Below, piece after piece: positions 52,330 to 63,348 of a DNA stretch of 64,000 nt (position 1 is its first letter; every line of letters begins with the position of its first letter). The DNA lies in assembly GCA_000384615.1 (NCBI GenBank), contig ARQU01000011.1:1-64000 (forward strand), in the 5' to 3' direction. Source of the stretch: an alpha proteobacterium SCGC AAA536-G10 (GTDB lineage Bacteria; Pseudomonadota; Alphaproteobacteria; Puniceispirillales; Marisalimonadaceae). The notes below the pieces were generated by a model. It had not been told where the DNA came from and did not search any database. It was given only the letters and a program-made list of their open reading frames with translations. A program made the position numbers and the translations under genes.

Positions 52330-53205
52330 CTAACTAAAACTAGAAAAAATTCTCTCTGTTTTACAAAATTCACATTTAACTTTAATATTTCCCTTTTCAT
52401 CTGAAATATCTATCAATTCTTTTTCACTTAAATTTTTTATTACAAATTCAACCTTTGACTGTGAACATCTACACTTATCTTTAATTATAATTTCGTCATG
52501 TGTGGTTACACCTACTTCATTAAACAATCTAAAAAGAATCTCTTGAGAACTAATATTAACTGATAAAAATTCTTCTTTTTGTAAAGTTGATAAAAAATTA
52601 AGTGAATTTTCCCAAATCTCTTCGTCATTCTCAGTTTCCATATCATCTTTAACAGGCATTTTTTGAAGCATAATGAGACCGGATGACATTAGATTTTCTC
52701 GGTCCTTTTTATGTATTTTGTAATAATTAAAATTTGAAAATCTAGTTTCTAATTGCTCTGAATTATTGAAATATAATTCAGCAGATTTTGAGACAGATTG
52801 TTCTTCAAGCGCTACAATGCCTTGGTATCTTTTTGAATATTTTCCTTGATCTAGTGTAAAAGAAATATGACCAGAACCCATTAATGAATTTAAATTAAGA
52901 TCTTTTTTTGAGAAACCATCTTCTAAGCCAACATAACCTCTTAAAGAACCATCATTTGTTATATCAGAAAATAAGGTGTGAACCTCACTAGAACCTTTAG
53001 CTTGAATTGTAAAAATACCATCATGTTTCATTCTCGATCCTAAGCAAGCTGTGATAGTTAATGTGTCTGCAAGCAAACTTTCAATGTTACTAGGATAATT
53101 ATGTCGTTTAATTATATTAGATACAGTAGTTTCAAGTCTAACTATAGTACCCCTGACTTGATTTTTACCTAACTGAAAGGGAATTATGTGGTTGGTAAAT
53201 GTCAT
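52330..53205 (-). CDS. hslO: Hsp33 redox-regulated chaperone
   Basis: CRCS...CEFC zinc-binding C-terminus; N-terminal Hsp33 fold sequence. Confidence 0.92.
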   Translation of the reverse strand: MTFTNHIIPFQLGKNQVRGTIVRLETTVSNIIKRHNYPSNIESLLADTLTITACLGSRMKHDGIFTIQAKGSSEVHTLFSDITNDGSLRGYVGLEDGFSKKDLNLNSLMGSGHISFTLDQGKYSKRYQGIVALEEQSVSKSAELYFNNSEQLETRFSNFNYYKIHKKDRENLMSSGLIMLQKMPVKDDMETENDEEIWENSLNFLSTLQKEEFLSVNISSQEILFRLFNEVGVTTHDEIIIKDKCRCSQSKVEFVIKNLSEKELIDISDEKGNIKVKCEFCKTERIFSSFS

Positions 53206-53232
53206 TTAAAAAATTGAATTCTATTAAAATTT

Positions 53233-54120
53233 TCAGTTTATACAAAAGTGCATAATTGCTTTTTGTGCATGGAGTCTGTTTTCTGCTTCGTCAAATACTA
53301 CAGAATGGTCTCCTTCAAGCACTTCTGAACTTACTTCTTTGTCACGATAAGCAGGTAAACAATGCATAAAAATTGCTTTTTTATCTGCTATTTTCATAAT
53401 TTTGTTGTTAACTTGAAATGGAACAAAAGTATCTTCCGGCGTTGGATTTTTATCCCCCATCGAACGCCATGTATCTGTGATAATACAATTAGCTCCATCA
53501 GCAGCCTGAATTGGATTATGAGTGATAGAAATATTTTTATTTCTCTCAATTGCCCATGACAAAGTCTTAGAGTTAGGCTTTATCCCTTCAGGACAAGCAA
53601 TATTTAACTCGAAATTTAATAAAGCCGCTGCTTCAATCCAACTTTGCAAAACATTATTACAGTCACCAAACCAAGCAATTTTCTTATTATCAAAATTATT
53701 TGCATACTCTCTAAAAGTAACTAAATCGGCTAATACTTGGCAAGGATGACTAAAATCAGTTAATGCGTTTATTACGGGAATACTTGAAGCTTTAGCATAT
53801 TTGACTAATTGGCTATGTCCAAAGCACCTTATAATAACCATATCAGCGTATCTTTCTAAAACATTAGCCGTGTCTTCGACTGTTTCTCTTTCACCCAATA
53901 GCATTTCTTTTTCATTTAGAAGATAACTTTGTCCACCTAACTGATTAATTCCGACTTCAAATGACACACGGGTTCTTAATGAGGGTTTTTCAAATATTAA
54001 AATTACTTGTTTATGTGCCAGAAAATTTGGATGAGCTTTTTTTTTCCATTTTAGAGATAATGAAATTAAATCTAAGAGTTGATTTTTAGAAAGATCTTTT
54101 AAATCAATAAAATGAGGCAT
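53233..54120 (-). CDS. argF: ornithine carbamoyltransferase
   Basis: FEKPSLRTRVSFEVGI; HPCQVLADL; MHCLPAYRDKEVS. Confidence 0.96.
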   Translation of the reverse strand: MPHFIDLKDLSKNQLLDLISLSLKWKKKAHPNFLAHKQVILIFEKPSLRTRVSFEVGINQLGGQSYLLNEKEMLLGERETVEDTANVLERYADMVIIRCFGHSQLVKYAKASSIPVINALTDFSHPCQVLADLVTFREYANNFDNKKIAWFGDCNNVLQSWIEAAALLNFELNIACPEGIKPNSKTLSWAIERNKNISITHNPIQAADGANCIITDTWRSMGDKNPTPEDTFVPFQVNNKIMKIADKKAIFMHCLPAYRDKEVSSEVLEGDHSVVFDEAENRLHAQKAIMHFCIN

Positions 54121-54126
54121 GTTACT

Positions 54127-55323
54127 CTATGTTTTCTTTAATTCTAAAACAATATGATTAAGAATATCAAAGGCATTATCAACCTCTTCTTTGGATGTGT
54201 TTAATGGAGGAAGTAATCTAATTGTATTTTCTGCAGCACCTACTAATAACAAACCTTTTTCTCTGGCAATATTTCCAAAATCTCCTGCAGTTACATTTTC
54301 ATTCAATTGAAATCCTCTTAACATTCCAGAGCCTTTTTTTGCATAAATTATAGGATTATTTAGCATTTCATTTTTTATAAGTTCATCCATTTTCTTGTCA
54401 AAATAAACAATCATTTTTCTTAAATTACTCAAAAAATCTTTTTCTAACAGAAGTTCTAAAACAGCATTTGCAGAACGCATTGCTAATGGATTACCTCCAA
54501 AAGTACTACCATGGGTTCCAGGCACCATCGCATCACCCACTTCTGCTTTTGCCATTACTGCTCCAACAGGAAATCCACCTCCAAGGCCCTTGGCCAATGC
54601 AATTATGTCAGGCTCTATGTCCTCTTTTTGATAAGCGAATAAAGTACCTGATCTGCCCATACCTATTTGCACTTCATCAGAAATCAACAAAGATCCATTT
54701 TCCTTAGCTATGTCATTCATTAATTTTAAATATCCTTCAGGAGCTTTCCTGGCACCACCTTCTCCCTGAACAGGTTCTACCAAAATAGCTGCGACATGTT
54801 TTCCTATAACTTTTTTTAAACTTTCTATATCACCCCATTCCACGTGTGTGAAACCTTGAGCGGATGGTCCAAAACCTTGCCTAAATAATGGTCTGTCATT
54901 TGCCGCTAACATAGCTAATGTACGACCATGAAAAGCACCTGTTGCACATATAATTTCTGTTCTCTCTTTTTCACCATTAGCCCAAGCATATCTTCTTGCG
55001 ACTTTTACTGCACCCTCAGTTGCTTCAGCACCAGAGTTGCAAAAGAAAACTCTATCTGCACATGAATTCGCAACAAGTTTTTCTGCAACTGTTTCCTGCT
55101 CTAGTATTCTATAAAGATTAGAAGTATGCCACAACTTAGATGCTTGGTCTTGAAGAGCTTCTACTAATTTAGGATGACAATGCCCAAAGGCATTTACAGC
55201 TATACCACTAGCATAGTCTAAATATTTTTTTCCATCTTCGGCAATTAAAAAGCTTCCTTGACCATGAGTAAATGCAATGTCAATTCTACCATATGTTGTC
55301 ATTATTGATGGACTAATAGTCAT
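54127..55323 (-). CDS. argD: acetylornithine/succinyldiaminopimelate aminotransferase
   Basis: FCNSGAEATEGAVKVARRY; EPVQGEGG; ALAKGLGGGFPVGAV PLP lysine. Confidence 0.95.
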   Translation of the reverse strand: MTISPSIMTTYGRIDIAFTHGQGSFLIAEDGKKYLDYASGIAVNAFGHCHPKLVEALQDQASKLWHTSNLYRILEQETVAEKLVANSCADRVFFCNSGAEATEGAVKVARRYAWANGEKERTEIICATGAFHGRTLAMLAANDRPLFRQGFGPSAQGFTHVEWGDIESLKKVIGKHVAAILVEPVQGEGGARKAPEGYLKLMNDIAKENGSLLISDEVQIGMGRSGTLFAYQKEDIEPDIIALAKGLGGGFPVGAVMAKAEVGDAMVPGTHGSTFGGNPLAMRSANAVLELLLEKDFLSNLRKMIVYFDKKMDELIKNEMLNNPIIYAKKGSGMLRGFQLNENVTAGDFGNIAREKGLLLVGAAENTIRLLPPLNTSKEEVDNAFDILNHIVLELKKT

Positions 55324-55395
55324 GTTTAAACTCTTCTGAAAATTTTAAATAGAATATACAAACGATAATAAATAAAAAGAAATAAATAAGAAAGT

Positions 55396-56544
55396 CTAAA
55401 TAAAATGTTTGGCTAACTTTAATCCTTGAGCTTGATAATTACTAGTACTACCTGCCTCTCCATATAAAAATTCAGGAATATTTGCCATTGGTTCGTATAC
55501 TAATCTGCAAACTGTTTGACCTTGTTCAATTATAAAAGGGACGTCATGAGATCTGACCTCTAATACAGCTCTAGTTTTAGAAGCTCCCAAGTCAGATAAA
55601 CCAAAGCCTGGATCAAAAAATCCAGCATAATGAGCTCTAAATTCTCCAACCCTTGTATCGTACGCCCTCATTTCAGCTGCGTAACTTGATGGAACAGAAA
55701 CATATTCTTTACTAGCTAATATATAAAAAGCGTCTGGACTAAGAATTAAGCTACCAGAATTATTGTCACTTTCATTGTAGTTGGATTGATAGACTAAATC
55801 TTCAGTAGTTATTCTTTCCCAAAAAAGCTCTCGTTTATAAAAATTTGATTTATTAATATCTATAAGGTTAGAATGTTTTCTTGCCTTATATCCAATCAAC
55901 CCATTTTCTCCAATTAAATCTACTGATAAAGGGACGCCATCTTTAATTTTATCAGATAGATCCACCTTGTCTTGGCTCCTAACTAATCCTACATGCTCTT
56001 GTAAAATCTCCATTTCTTTATCTGATGTAAAAGATTGTCCTCTTCTTATTCTCAGTTGATTTAATCTAGACCCGGTTCTAACTAAAACAGAAAATGTTCG
56101 AGGAGATATTTCTACATATAGTGGCCCTTCATAACCAGCAGGAACATCCTCAAATTCCAATGCGCCATCAACTATTAATCTTGTAAAAATATCTAATCTA
56201 CCAGTTGAACTTTTTGGGTTTGCAGTACCTGTTAGATTTTCTATTAAAGAAACTCTCTCTAATAACTTTACAATATAAACACATCCACATTCTAAGACTG
56301 CCCCATCTATAAGACTAAACTCATGCATGGCGAGATCTTTTAATCTACTCGAGACTTTGTTGCCTTTACCTGGAAGAAAGGAGGCAGGAACTCTCCATGC
56401 TTTTGTTCCAAGCCTTAAATCGATGGAAGCTGGTTGAATTATGTCTTTTTCAATTTCCTGATCACTACTAATAATATTTTTGTTAATTAATTCTAGAAGT
56501 TCTTGACTCGATAAAATGCCAGGTATTTTTTGAACTTTGTTCAT
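55396..56544 (-). CDS. 2'-deoxycytidine 5'-triphosphate deaminase family protein (long, duplicated-domain form)
   Basis: IQPASIDLRLGTKAWRVPASFLPG; PKSSTGRLDIFTRLI; AHYAGFFDPGFG. Confidence 0.88.
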   Translation of the reverse strand: MNKVQKIPGILSSQELLELINKNIISSDQEIEKDIIQPASIDLRLGTKAWRVPASFLPGKGNKVSSRLKDLAMHEFSLIDGAVLECGCVYIVKLLERVSLIENLTGTANPKSSTGRLDIFTRLIVDGALEFEDVPAGYEGPLYVEISPRTFSVLVRTGSRLNQLRIRRGQSFTSDKEMEILQEHVGLVRSQDKVDLSDKIKDGVPLSVDLIGENGLIGYKARKHSNLIDINKSNFYKRELFWERITTEDLVYQSNYNESDNNSGSLILSPDAFYILASKEYVSVPSSYAAEMRAYDTRVGEFRAHYAGFFDPGFGLSDLGASKTRAVLEVRSHDVPFIIEQGQTVCRLVYEPMANIPEFLYGEAGSTSNYQAQGLKLAKHFI

Positions 56545-56577
56545 TTTGAAAATTTCCATAAAAGAATTATCATTATT

Positions 56578-57387
56578 CTATGCACGAAGTCTATAACCTG
56601 TTTTAAGTATGTACCAAGCAAAATAACTTAGTCCTAAATTACAAAAAAGTAAAATTATACTTCCTGTAATAGGAGACGCATCACTCATTCCTAAAAAACT
56701 GAATCTTAATCCGTCAATCGCATAGAAAATTGGATTACAATAAGCTATAACTTTAAGAGAATCTGGAAGTCTTTCAATAGAATAAAAAGTCCCAGATAGA
56801 AACGCCAGTGGTTGGATGACAAAGTTTGAAATAATAGCCAACTGATCAAATTTTTGGGCCCAGATACCTGCTAACATTCCTATTATTGCCAAAAAAAATG
56901 CCCCTTGTAATAAAAATAAAATCATCCAAATAAAATGATCGGGAAAATTTAAAATACCCAATCCACAGAGTAAGATAAAAGAAGCAATAAAAACACATAA
57001 GCCCCTTGTTACTCCAGCCATAGCATGTGCAATTAATATTTCTATTGGACCCAATGGAGACATTAATAGATCCACTATTGAGCCTTGAACTTTTGCAGTC
57101 ATAAATGCTGAGGAAACATTTGCAAATGAATTTTGTAAGACACTCATCATTATCAAACCTGGAACTAAAAATGTAATAAAAGAAATTTCTTTAAACCCCG
57201 CACTTCTATCAATGGCAATGGAAAAAACAATTACAAAAAGTAAGGTAGTTACCATTGGAGCAGTAATAGTTTGTAAAAAAACATTTGAAAACCTCTTTAC
57301 CTCTTTCAAATAAAGAGTAAACAACCCAGTCCAGTTGACTCTTCCAATTTCACGCTTCACACCTAGGTCAAAATTTCTTTTTTTCAA
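56578..57387 (-). CDS. ABC-2 type transporter permease
   Basis: TLYLKEVKRFSNVFLQTITAPMVTTLLFVIVFS; six TM-like segments; FLVPGLIMMSVLQNSFAN. Confidence 0.9.
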   Translation of the reverse strand: MKKRNFDLGVKREIGRVNWTGLFTLYLKEVKRFSNVFLQTITAPMVTTLLFVIVFSIAIDRSAGFKEISFITFLVPGLIMMSVLQNSFANVSSAFMTAKVQGSIVDLLMSPLGPIEILIAHAMAGVTRGLCVFIASFILLCGLGILNFPDHFIWMILFLLQGAFFLAIIGMLAGIWAQKFDQLAIISNFVIQPLAFLSGTFYSIERLPDSLKVIAYCNPIFYAIDGLRFSFLGMSDASPITGSIILLFCNLGLSYFAWYILKTGYRLRA

Positions 57388-57467
57388 ACTTTTGCTCCTG
57401 CAACTTAAATATTTATAATTTTTATAATATATATATAGTCATTAGTAATCAGCTTTAATAAAAATAA

Positions 57468-58043
57468 ATGATTCAATTAATGAATAACGAAGATAAAATT
57501 ATTAAAAGATTAAGAAATTCAGCTATGTCATATTTAGCACGTTATGAAGTTTCAATATATCAGTTTGAAAATACTATGAAGAGAAAATTATCTAATTTTC
57601 AACATGATTTAAGTGAAACAGAAGCAATTAAATTTATTGCCCTAATTAAAAAAGAAATGATCTCTGCTAAATTTATTGATGATAAACGTTTTGCCGAAAT
57701 TAAAGTACGTTCAATGAGACGACAAGGAAGTTCACAAAGATTAATTTTTGCCAAATTAAAAGAAAAAGGACTGTCAAATGATGTGATACAATCTGCTATT
57801 GACATAGTAGATGAAGGGCATGAAGACGCTGAAATGATTGCTGCTTTAAAATTTATTAAGAAAAAAAATATAGGTATTTATTATAAAAATAAAAAAATAA
57901 ATGATGAAACTAATGAGTACACTCTGAGAGAAAAATGGTTTGGAGTTCTCTCAAGAAAAGGATTTACATTAGAAGTAATTAGAAAAGTAATAAATATAAA
58001 AGATATTGATAATGCAGATTTAATATTAGAAAATAATATATAA
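57468..58043 (+). CDS. recX: RecX family regulatory protein
   Basis: YLARYEVSIYQFENTMKRKL; DDKRFAEIKVRSMRRQGSSQRLIFAKLKEKGL. Confidence 0.85.
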   Translation: MIQLMNNEDKIIKRLRNSAMSYLARYEVSIYQFENTMKRKLSNFQHDLSETEAIKFIALIKKEMISAKFIDDKRFAEIKVRSMRRQGSSQRLIFAKLKEKGLSNDVIQSAIDIVDEGHEDAEMIAALKFIKKKNIGIYYKNKKINDETNEYTLREKWFGVLSRKGFTLEVIRKVINIKDIDNADLILENNI

Positions 58044-58058
58044 AAACCGGAGTAGAAG

Positions 58059-59999
58059 ATGACAGATAAAGATTTATATAAACCAGCATTAGAAATTGTT
58101 AAAAACTCCCATGCCAATGAAAAAATTTATGAGAAAATGTATAGTGAATCTATTAACTCTCCAGAAGAGTTTTGGAAAGAACATGGTCAGCGGATTGATT
58201 GGATAAAGCCGTATACAAAAGTTAAGGATGTATCATATAAAAAAGAAAATCTTCATATTAATTGGTATGAAGATGGGACTCTAAATGCAAGTTTTAACTG
58301 CTTAGATAGACACCTGAAAACAAAAGGAAAAAATACTGCAATTATTTGGGAGGGTGATAATCCAAACGAATCTAAACATATAAGTTATAATGACCTCTAC
58401 AGAGATGTTTGTAAATTTTCTAATGTCTTAAAGGATGCTGGCGCCAAAAAAGGAGATCGTATAACTATTTATATGCCTATGATTCCAGAAGCAACAATTG
58501 CAATGTTAGCTTGTACTAGAATTGGAGCAATTCATTCTGTAGTTTTTGGGGGATTTTCTCCAGATGCACTTGCCGGAAGAATAGAAGATTGTAACTCTTC
58601 AATTATTATAACCGCTGACGAAGGTATTCGTGGTGGCAAAGTAATACCTCTCAAGTATAATACTGACGAGGCTATATCTAAAGCAAAAATGTGTAAAACT
58701 ACTATTGTTATTAGAAGAACAGGATCAGAAATTAATTGGATTGAGGGACAAGATATTTGGTATCACAAAGAAATGGAAAAGGCCTCTCCTGATTGTCCTC
58801 CAACTGAAATGAGTGCCGAAGACCCAATGTTCATTTTATATACCTCTGGATCTACTGGTAAACCAAAAGGAGTTCTTCATTCTACTGGTGGTTATATGGT
58901 TTATGCTTCTATGACACATCATTATGTTTTTGATTATCAAGAAAACGAAATTTATTGGTGTACTGCTGATGTTGGCTGGGTTACAGGTCACTCTTATATA
59001 GTCTATGGACCACTTTCTAATGGTGCCACAACTCTTATGTTTGAAGGTGTTCCTAATTACCCGACTGTAAGTCGATTTTGGGAAATTGTTGATAAACACC
59101 AAGTGAATATTTTTTATACTGCGCCAACAGCAATAAGAGCATTAATGGCTGAAGGAGATGATCCAGTTAAGAAAACAAAACGAAACAGCTTAAGGATATT
59201 AGGTAGTGTAGGTGAACCGATTAATCCCGAGGCATGGAATTGGTACAATAATGTTGTTGGAAATAATAAATGCCCGATAGTAGATACTTGGTGGCAAACT
59301 GAAACTGGCGGAATATTGATTACACCTTTACCTGGCGCAACTACAACAAAGCCTGGCTCTGCTACTAAACCTTTTTTTGGTATTTTGCCAGTTCTTGTTG
59401 ATTCTGAAAATAATGAGTTAGAAGGAGCTGCTGAAGGCAATTTATGTATAAATATGTCTTGGCCAGGACAAATGAGAACAGTATATGGTGACCATCAACG
59501 TTTTATTGATACATATTTTTCGACTTTTCCTGGAAGATACTTCTCTGGAGATGGTTGTAGAAGGGACAAAGATGGATATTTTTGGATTACTGGAAGAGTT
59601 GATGACGTAATTAATGTATCTGGCCATAGAATGGGAACAGCAGAAGTTGAATCTGCACTTGTTGCTCATTCTGATGTTGCTGAAGCTGCAGTTGTCGGTT
59701 ATCCGCACGATATTAAAGGTCAAGGTATCTATGCGTATGTTACAGTTAACATTAATGTTGAAAGCTCAGAGGAATTGTTATTAGAACTTAAAAAGTGGGT
59801 TAGAAAAGAGATAGGACCTATTGCCACACCTGACTTAATTCAATTTGCACCAGGGCTTCCTAAAACAAGATCTGGTAAAATAATGAGGCGTATTTTGAGA
59901 AAAATTGCTGCAAACGAGCATGACGAACTTGGAGATGTATCTACTTTAGCTGACCCATTAGTTGTAGAAAACTTGGTAGAAAACAGAAAGAATATTTAA
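58059..59999 (+). CDS. acs: acetyl-CoA synthetase
   Basis: [78 protein letters not shown]. Confidence 0.96.
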   Translation: MTDKDLYKPALEIVKNSHANEKIYEKMYSESINSPEEFWKEHGQRIDWIKPYTKVKDVSYKKENLHINWYEDGTLNASFNCLDRHLKTKGKNTAIIWEGDNPNESKHISYNDLYRDVCKFSNVLKDAGAKKGDRITIYMPMIPEATIAMLACTRIGAIHSVVFGGFSPDALAGRIEDCNSSIIITADEGIRGGKVIPLKYNTDEAISKAKMCKTTIVIRRTGSEINWIEGQDIWYHKEMEKASPDCPPTEMSAEDPMFILYTSGSTGKPKGVLHSTGGYMVYASMTHHYVFDYQENEIYWCTADVGWVTGHSYIVYGPLSNGATTLMFEGVPNYPTVSRFWEIVDKHQVNIFYTAPTAIRALMAEGDDPVKKTKRNSLRILGSVGEPINPEAWNWYNNVVGNNKCPIVDTWWQTETGGILITPLPGATTTKPGSATKPFFGILPVLVDSENNELEGAAEGNLCINMSWPGQMRTVYGDHQRFIDTYFSTFPGRYFSGDGCRRDKDGYFWITGRVDDVINVSGHRMGTAEVESALVAHSDVAEAAVVGYPHDIKGQGIYAYVTVNINVESSEELLLELKKWVRKEIGPIATPDLIQFAPGLPKTRSGKIMRRILRKIAANEHDELGDVSTLADPLVVENLVENRKNI

Positions 60000-60682
60000 T
60001 ATTTTATTTTTTTTCTCGTATCAAAATAACTCATTAACCATTTTGTCAAAAACGGAAATATAGCTATTAGAGTAAAGCTCAGTAAGAGTGAGAAAGACAT
60101 AATATCATTGATATTATTTACCTTTGATATTTCTGAACCTGCATTCACATAAACTATTGTGGCTGGTAACATGCCTAATTGGCTTATATAATAAAATTTT
60201 TTAAGGCTAATGGGCAAGATACCCATTACTAAGTTGATTAATATGAATGAAATTGTTGGAATTAACCTTAAACTTAATAGATACCAAGGACCGTTTTCAT
60301 TAAATTTTTTTATTATTACAGATTTTTTTTTTAAAAATTTGTTATTAACGAAATCAGCCAAGAAATGTCTAGATATTAAGAAACACAAACAAGCTCCAAT
60401 TGTTGAAGCAAAGGATACTATTATCACACCTTCCAAAACACCAAATAAAGCCCCAGCAGCAATAGTTAATACACCAGGTAAAAATGGAAAGGATAAGCCT
60501 GCAAAAATAATGTAAGAAATGAAAAAGATTAATCTAGATAAAAAAAACTCTTCATTAGCCAATATTATCAACCACTTTATATTTTGTTTTAAACTATCTA
60601 AGTTCAAAATTTCTTGGAGATAAAAATATGAAATTGAAAAAGCTAAAATTAAAATAAATATAAGAAAAATTAGCTTTTTCAT
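59996..60682 (-). CDS. TVP38/TMEM64 family membrane protein
   Basis: [51 protein letters not shown]. Confidence 0.85.
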   Translation of the reverse strand: MKKLIFLIFILILAFSISYFYLQEILNLDSLKQNIKWLIILANEEFFLSRLIFFISYIIFAGLSFPFLPGVLTIAAGALFGVLEGVIIVSFASTIGACLCFLISRHFLADFVNNKFLKKKSVIIKKFNENGPWYLLSLRLIPTISFILINLVMGILPISLKKFYYISQLGMLPATIVYVNAGSEISKVNNINDIMSFSLLLSFTLIAIFPFLTKWLMSYFDTRKKIKY

Positions 60683-60688
60683 TATGAG

Positions 60689-61429
60689 TTAAATACCCCA
60701 GATCCTGTTTGCGAACTCTGGATAAAATTCTGAAACCATGGGTGCAATCTCATTTCTCAAAATATTTATTCTATTAGTGTCAGGATTAGACATTTGAGAA
60801 ATTTTATTATCTACATCAAAATCAAAACCTGTCACTTTAATTAAATTTTTAACAGTTTCTTTTTCATTAATTTTAAATAAAGAAAACTTTTGTAAGTTTT
60901 TATTAAACTTAAATAAAGCACTGTTCGTCAGTAAATATTTGGGTCCTCCTGGCCTATAGACTCCTCTTTCAGAGACCCCAGGCGCAGATATAAAATCAAC
61001 TTTTTTTACTAAAGTCCGTGGAGAATGTTCTTCTCTAAATAAAATTATTTGTGGAACTACAAAATACATTAGTGCTGAACCAAATGAACCAGGAAATCTC
61101 TTTTTTATTTTTGGATACTCCCCAGTTCCTACTAAATTAATGTTTGCTTGACCATCAATTTGAACACCTCCTAAGAAAAAAGTGTCTATTCGTCCCTGAG
61201 CGGCACAATCAAAAAGTTCTCTCGCCCCATCTGTAAAATTGTTATATTTATTTGAATGAAGAATAGTTACTCTTAACCTTTTATTCAAAAACTTTGCTTC
61301 TTCTTTAGCAAGTAAAGCCGCAGCACCTGGAATAGGAGAAGCGGCACCAACGGCTACGTGTTTATCGTTTTTTAATAAATCAGCTAATTGACTTATTAAA
61401 AGTTCTTCCCTTTGAATGTCTAAGATCAC
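60689..61429 (-). CDS. CoA-transferase subunit beta (glutaconate CoA-transferase-like)
   Basis: CAAQGRIDTFFLGGVQIDGQANINLVGTGEYPKIKKRFPGSFG; pairs with downstream alpha-type subunit. Confidence 0.87.
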   Translation of the reverse strand: MILDIQREELLISQLADLLKNDKHVAVGAASPIPGAAALLAKEEAKFLNKRLRVTILHSNKYNNFTDGARELFDCAAQGRIDTFFLGGVQIDGQANINLVGTGEYPKIKKRFPGSFGSALMYFVVPQIILFREEHSPRTLVKKVDFISAPGVSERGVYRPGGPKYLLTNSALFKFNKNLQKFSLFKINEKETVKNLIKVTGFDFDVDNKISQMSNPDTNRINILRNEIAPMVSEFYPEFANRIWGI

Positions 61430-61451
61430 TTTTATTACCTTGAAACTATTG

Positions 61452-62267
61452 TTAAAGACAATATCTCATATATTCTCCAAAACCTTCTTCAGTTTTAGCT
61501 GCTAAAGAATATTTTTTTATTTCTTCATTATCTGAGCTATAAACCCCAGGAAGCGAACATGGCCAAGCTCCATTTTTAACAATTGAAATACCATTTACAT
61601 ATAGAGCAGGAAGACAAGTAGCTGCGGATAATTCATCTTCAAAAAAATCTATATCTAGAATCTTTTCTACAGTTACAAATACTTTTTTTGAAGCATGTGC
61701 TAAAGTAGCCAATTCTCTTCTTCGTCCAATTTGTATATTTCCGTTTCTATCAGAACAGGGGGCGTGAAAAACTAAAATATCTAACTGAACAGCAGGAAGT
61801 AATAAAACAGGCTCTTCTCTAACTCCTGATGATCTCATGGGGTTTTCGATAACATGCCAATCTTTTCTATGTTTTTGAATGTCAGATCCAATCACTCCCC
61901 TCAGAGGCATGAATGGAACAGATTTTTCAGTTGCTTGAAGTTGAGCATGTAACGCCGGACAGGTGGAGTCTTTAATTAAAATTTTACCATTTTCAACAGC
62001 TTCGGAAAATCTAGGCGCCATTCCAAATTCGCCTAATGTTACAGCTGCAGCTTCAATTTCAGATACACACCCACTTCCAATTAACATGTCACCTTGTATT
62101 GTCGTCAATGGAAGGCAGTACAATTTTAAATTTTTGACACCTTTTTTTATAAGTTCCTTTGTGAATTTCATAGGAACACCTGAATAATCAGCTGGTATTC
62201 CTAATATAAATCCATCTTGAACTTCATCAACAATTTCTTTCAAGGATAATTCGTCAAATGACTTCAT
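61452..62267 (-). CDS. CoA-transferase subunit alpha
   Basis: DGFILGIPADYSGVPMKFTKELIKKGVKNLKL; FHAPCSDRNGNIQIG. Confidence 0.87.
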   Translation of the reverse strand: MKSFDELSLKEIVDEVQDGFILGIPADYSGVPMKFTKELIKKGVKNLKLYCLPLTTIQGDMLIGSGCVSEIEAAAVTLGEFGMAPRFSEAVENGKILIKDSTCPALHAQLQATEKSVPFMPLRGVIGSDIQKHRKDWHVIENPMRSSGVREEPVLLLPAVQLDILVFHAPCSDRNGNIQIGRRRELATLAHASKKVFVTVEKILDIDFFEDELSAATCLPALYVNGISIVKNGAWPCSLPGVYSSDNEEIKKYSLAAKTEEGFGEYMRYCL

Positions 62268-62298
62268 TTTTAAATTCCATTCTAATTTGTGATGTTAA

Positions 62299-62799
62299 CT
62301 AATAATTACTCTTTTTCCCTTTTTTGTATTTTGAAATAGATGCTTTTAACATTTTTTCTTCTTCACAACCAAGAAAACAAATTTTTTCTAATTTTTTCAA
62401 ATTCGACACTGCTTTTTGTAATTGTCCTAATGTTAAAAACATTTCTCCTTGATATTCAAGTGCACCTTTATGCTTAGGAGATATAGTTAATGCCTTATTA
62501 TAATACATTCCCGCTTTTTCTAAGTCTCCAGTTTTCCTAAACGAAAAACCCAGGTAATTGTATATATCTGGATCAGTTTTATTATTTTGTTCAGCTTTCA
62601 AGAGGTTTTCAATTGCAAGATTGAAAGAATTTTTCTTTATTAATTTAACTGCCTTATAATAGTAGGCTGATTTAACAAATGTATCTTTTTTATCATCATC
62701 ACCTCCACCTGCAGAAAGGGCTGAAAAACTAAATAAGAAAAAAATTACAAAAGTATTAATTTTATTGATGATTAAATATGGTTTTATTTTTTTTAACAA
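62299..62799 (-). CDS. secreted tetratricopeptide repeat protein
   Basis: Signal peptide; DPDIYNYLGFSFRKTGDLEKAGMYYNKALTISPKHKGALEYQGEMFLTLGQLQKA TPR units. Confidence 0.85.
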   Translation of the reverse strand: MLKKIKPYLIINKINTFVIFFLFSFSALSAGGGDDDKKDTFVKSAYYYKAVKLIKKNSFNLAIENLLKAEQNNKTDPDIYNYLGFSFRKTGDLEKAGMYYNKALTISPKHKGALEYQGEMFLTLGQLQKAVSNLKKLEKICFLGCEEEKMLKASISKYKKGKKSNY

Positions 62800-62869
62800 T
62801 TTTCACTCCATTTACAAAAAGTATTATGATGTATATATATGGAACAAAAATATTTATACTAGGTAACTC

Positions 62870-63328
62870 ATGAAATATATACTTCTAATTACAATATCTT
62901 TGTTTTTTCTTAAAAATGATAAAGCTTTAAGTAACGTTTTGCCCAATGACATCTTTTCTTCTGTTGAGGTTATTGAATTACAAATGAACTCCTTGCAAAC
63001 AAACTCGAAAGTAAATAACGCAGGCATTTATCAATGCTGGCTTTTTGCTCATCCAGAAAATAAAAAATATACTGGTCCTTTTTCAAATTTTAAAAGAATG
63101 ATTACTGACACTTCATATAAAGTTTTATTAAATTCTCTCAAATTTAAAACTAATTTGATTTCAGAAAATAAAAAAATTGCCAAATATTCAGTAGATATAG
63201 ACGCATATGATAATAAACGTTACAACTTAACTTGGGTTTTAGAAAAAGCTGCGCTTGATCAAAATTGCAAAAATTGTTGGATGACTACTTCTGTAACCCA
63301 ACCCCAATTCATAGGGCTATTAAATTAA
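62870..63328 (+). CDS. secreted DUF4864-like protein
   Basis: Signal peptide; GIYQCWLFAHPENKKYTGPFSNFKRMI resembles DUF4864; assignment from memory only. Confidence 0.55.
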   Translation: MKYILLITISLFFLKNDKALSNVLPNDIFSSVEVIELQMNSLQTNSKVNNAGIYQCWLFAHPENKKYTGPFSNFKRMITDTSYKVLLNSLKFKTNLISENKKIAKYSVDIDAYDNKRYNLTWVLEKAALDQNCKNCWMTTSVTQPQFIGLLN

Positions 63329-63348
63329 ACTTTAACAAAGAGGAAATT

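Noticed and set aside
49476-57387. The orphan ABC ATPase and ABC-2 permease as one split transporter
   Set aside because: They are ~6.5 kb apart, and the ATPase is YnjD/importer-like while the permease is exporter-like; no evidence of pairing.
58836-59723. Antisense ORFs within acs
   Set aside because: Shadow ORFs; the acs frame is intact over its full length.
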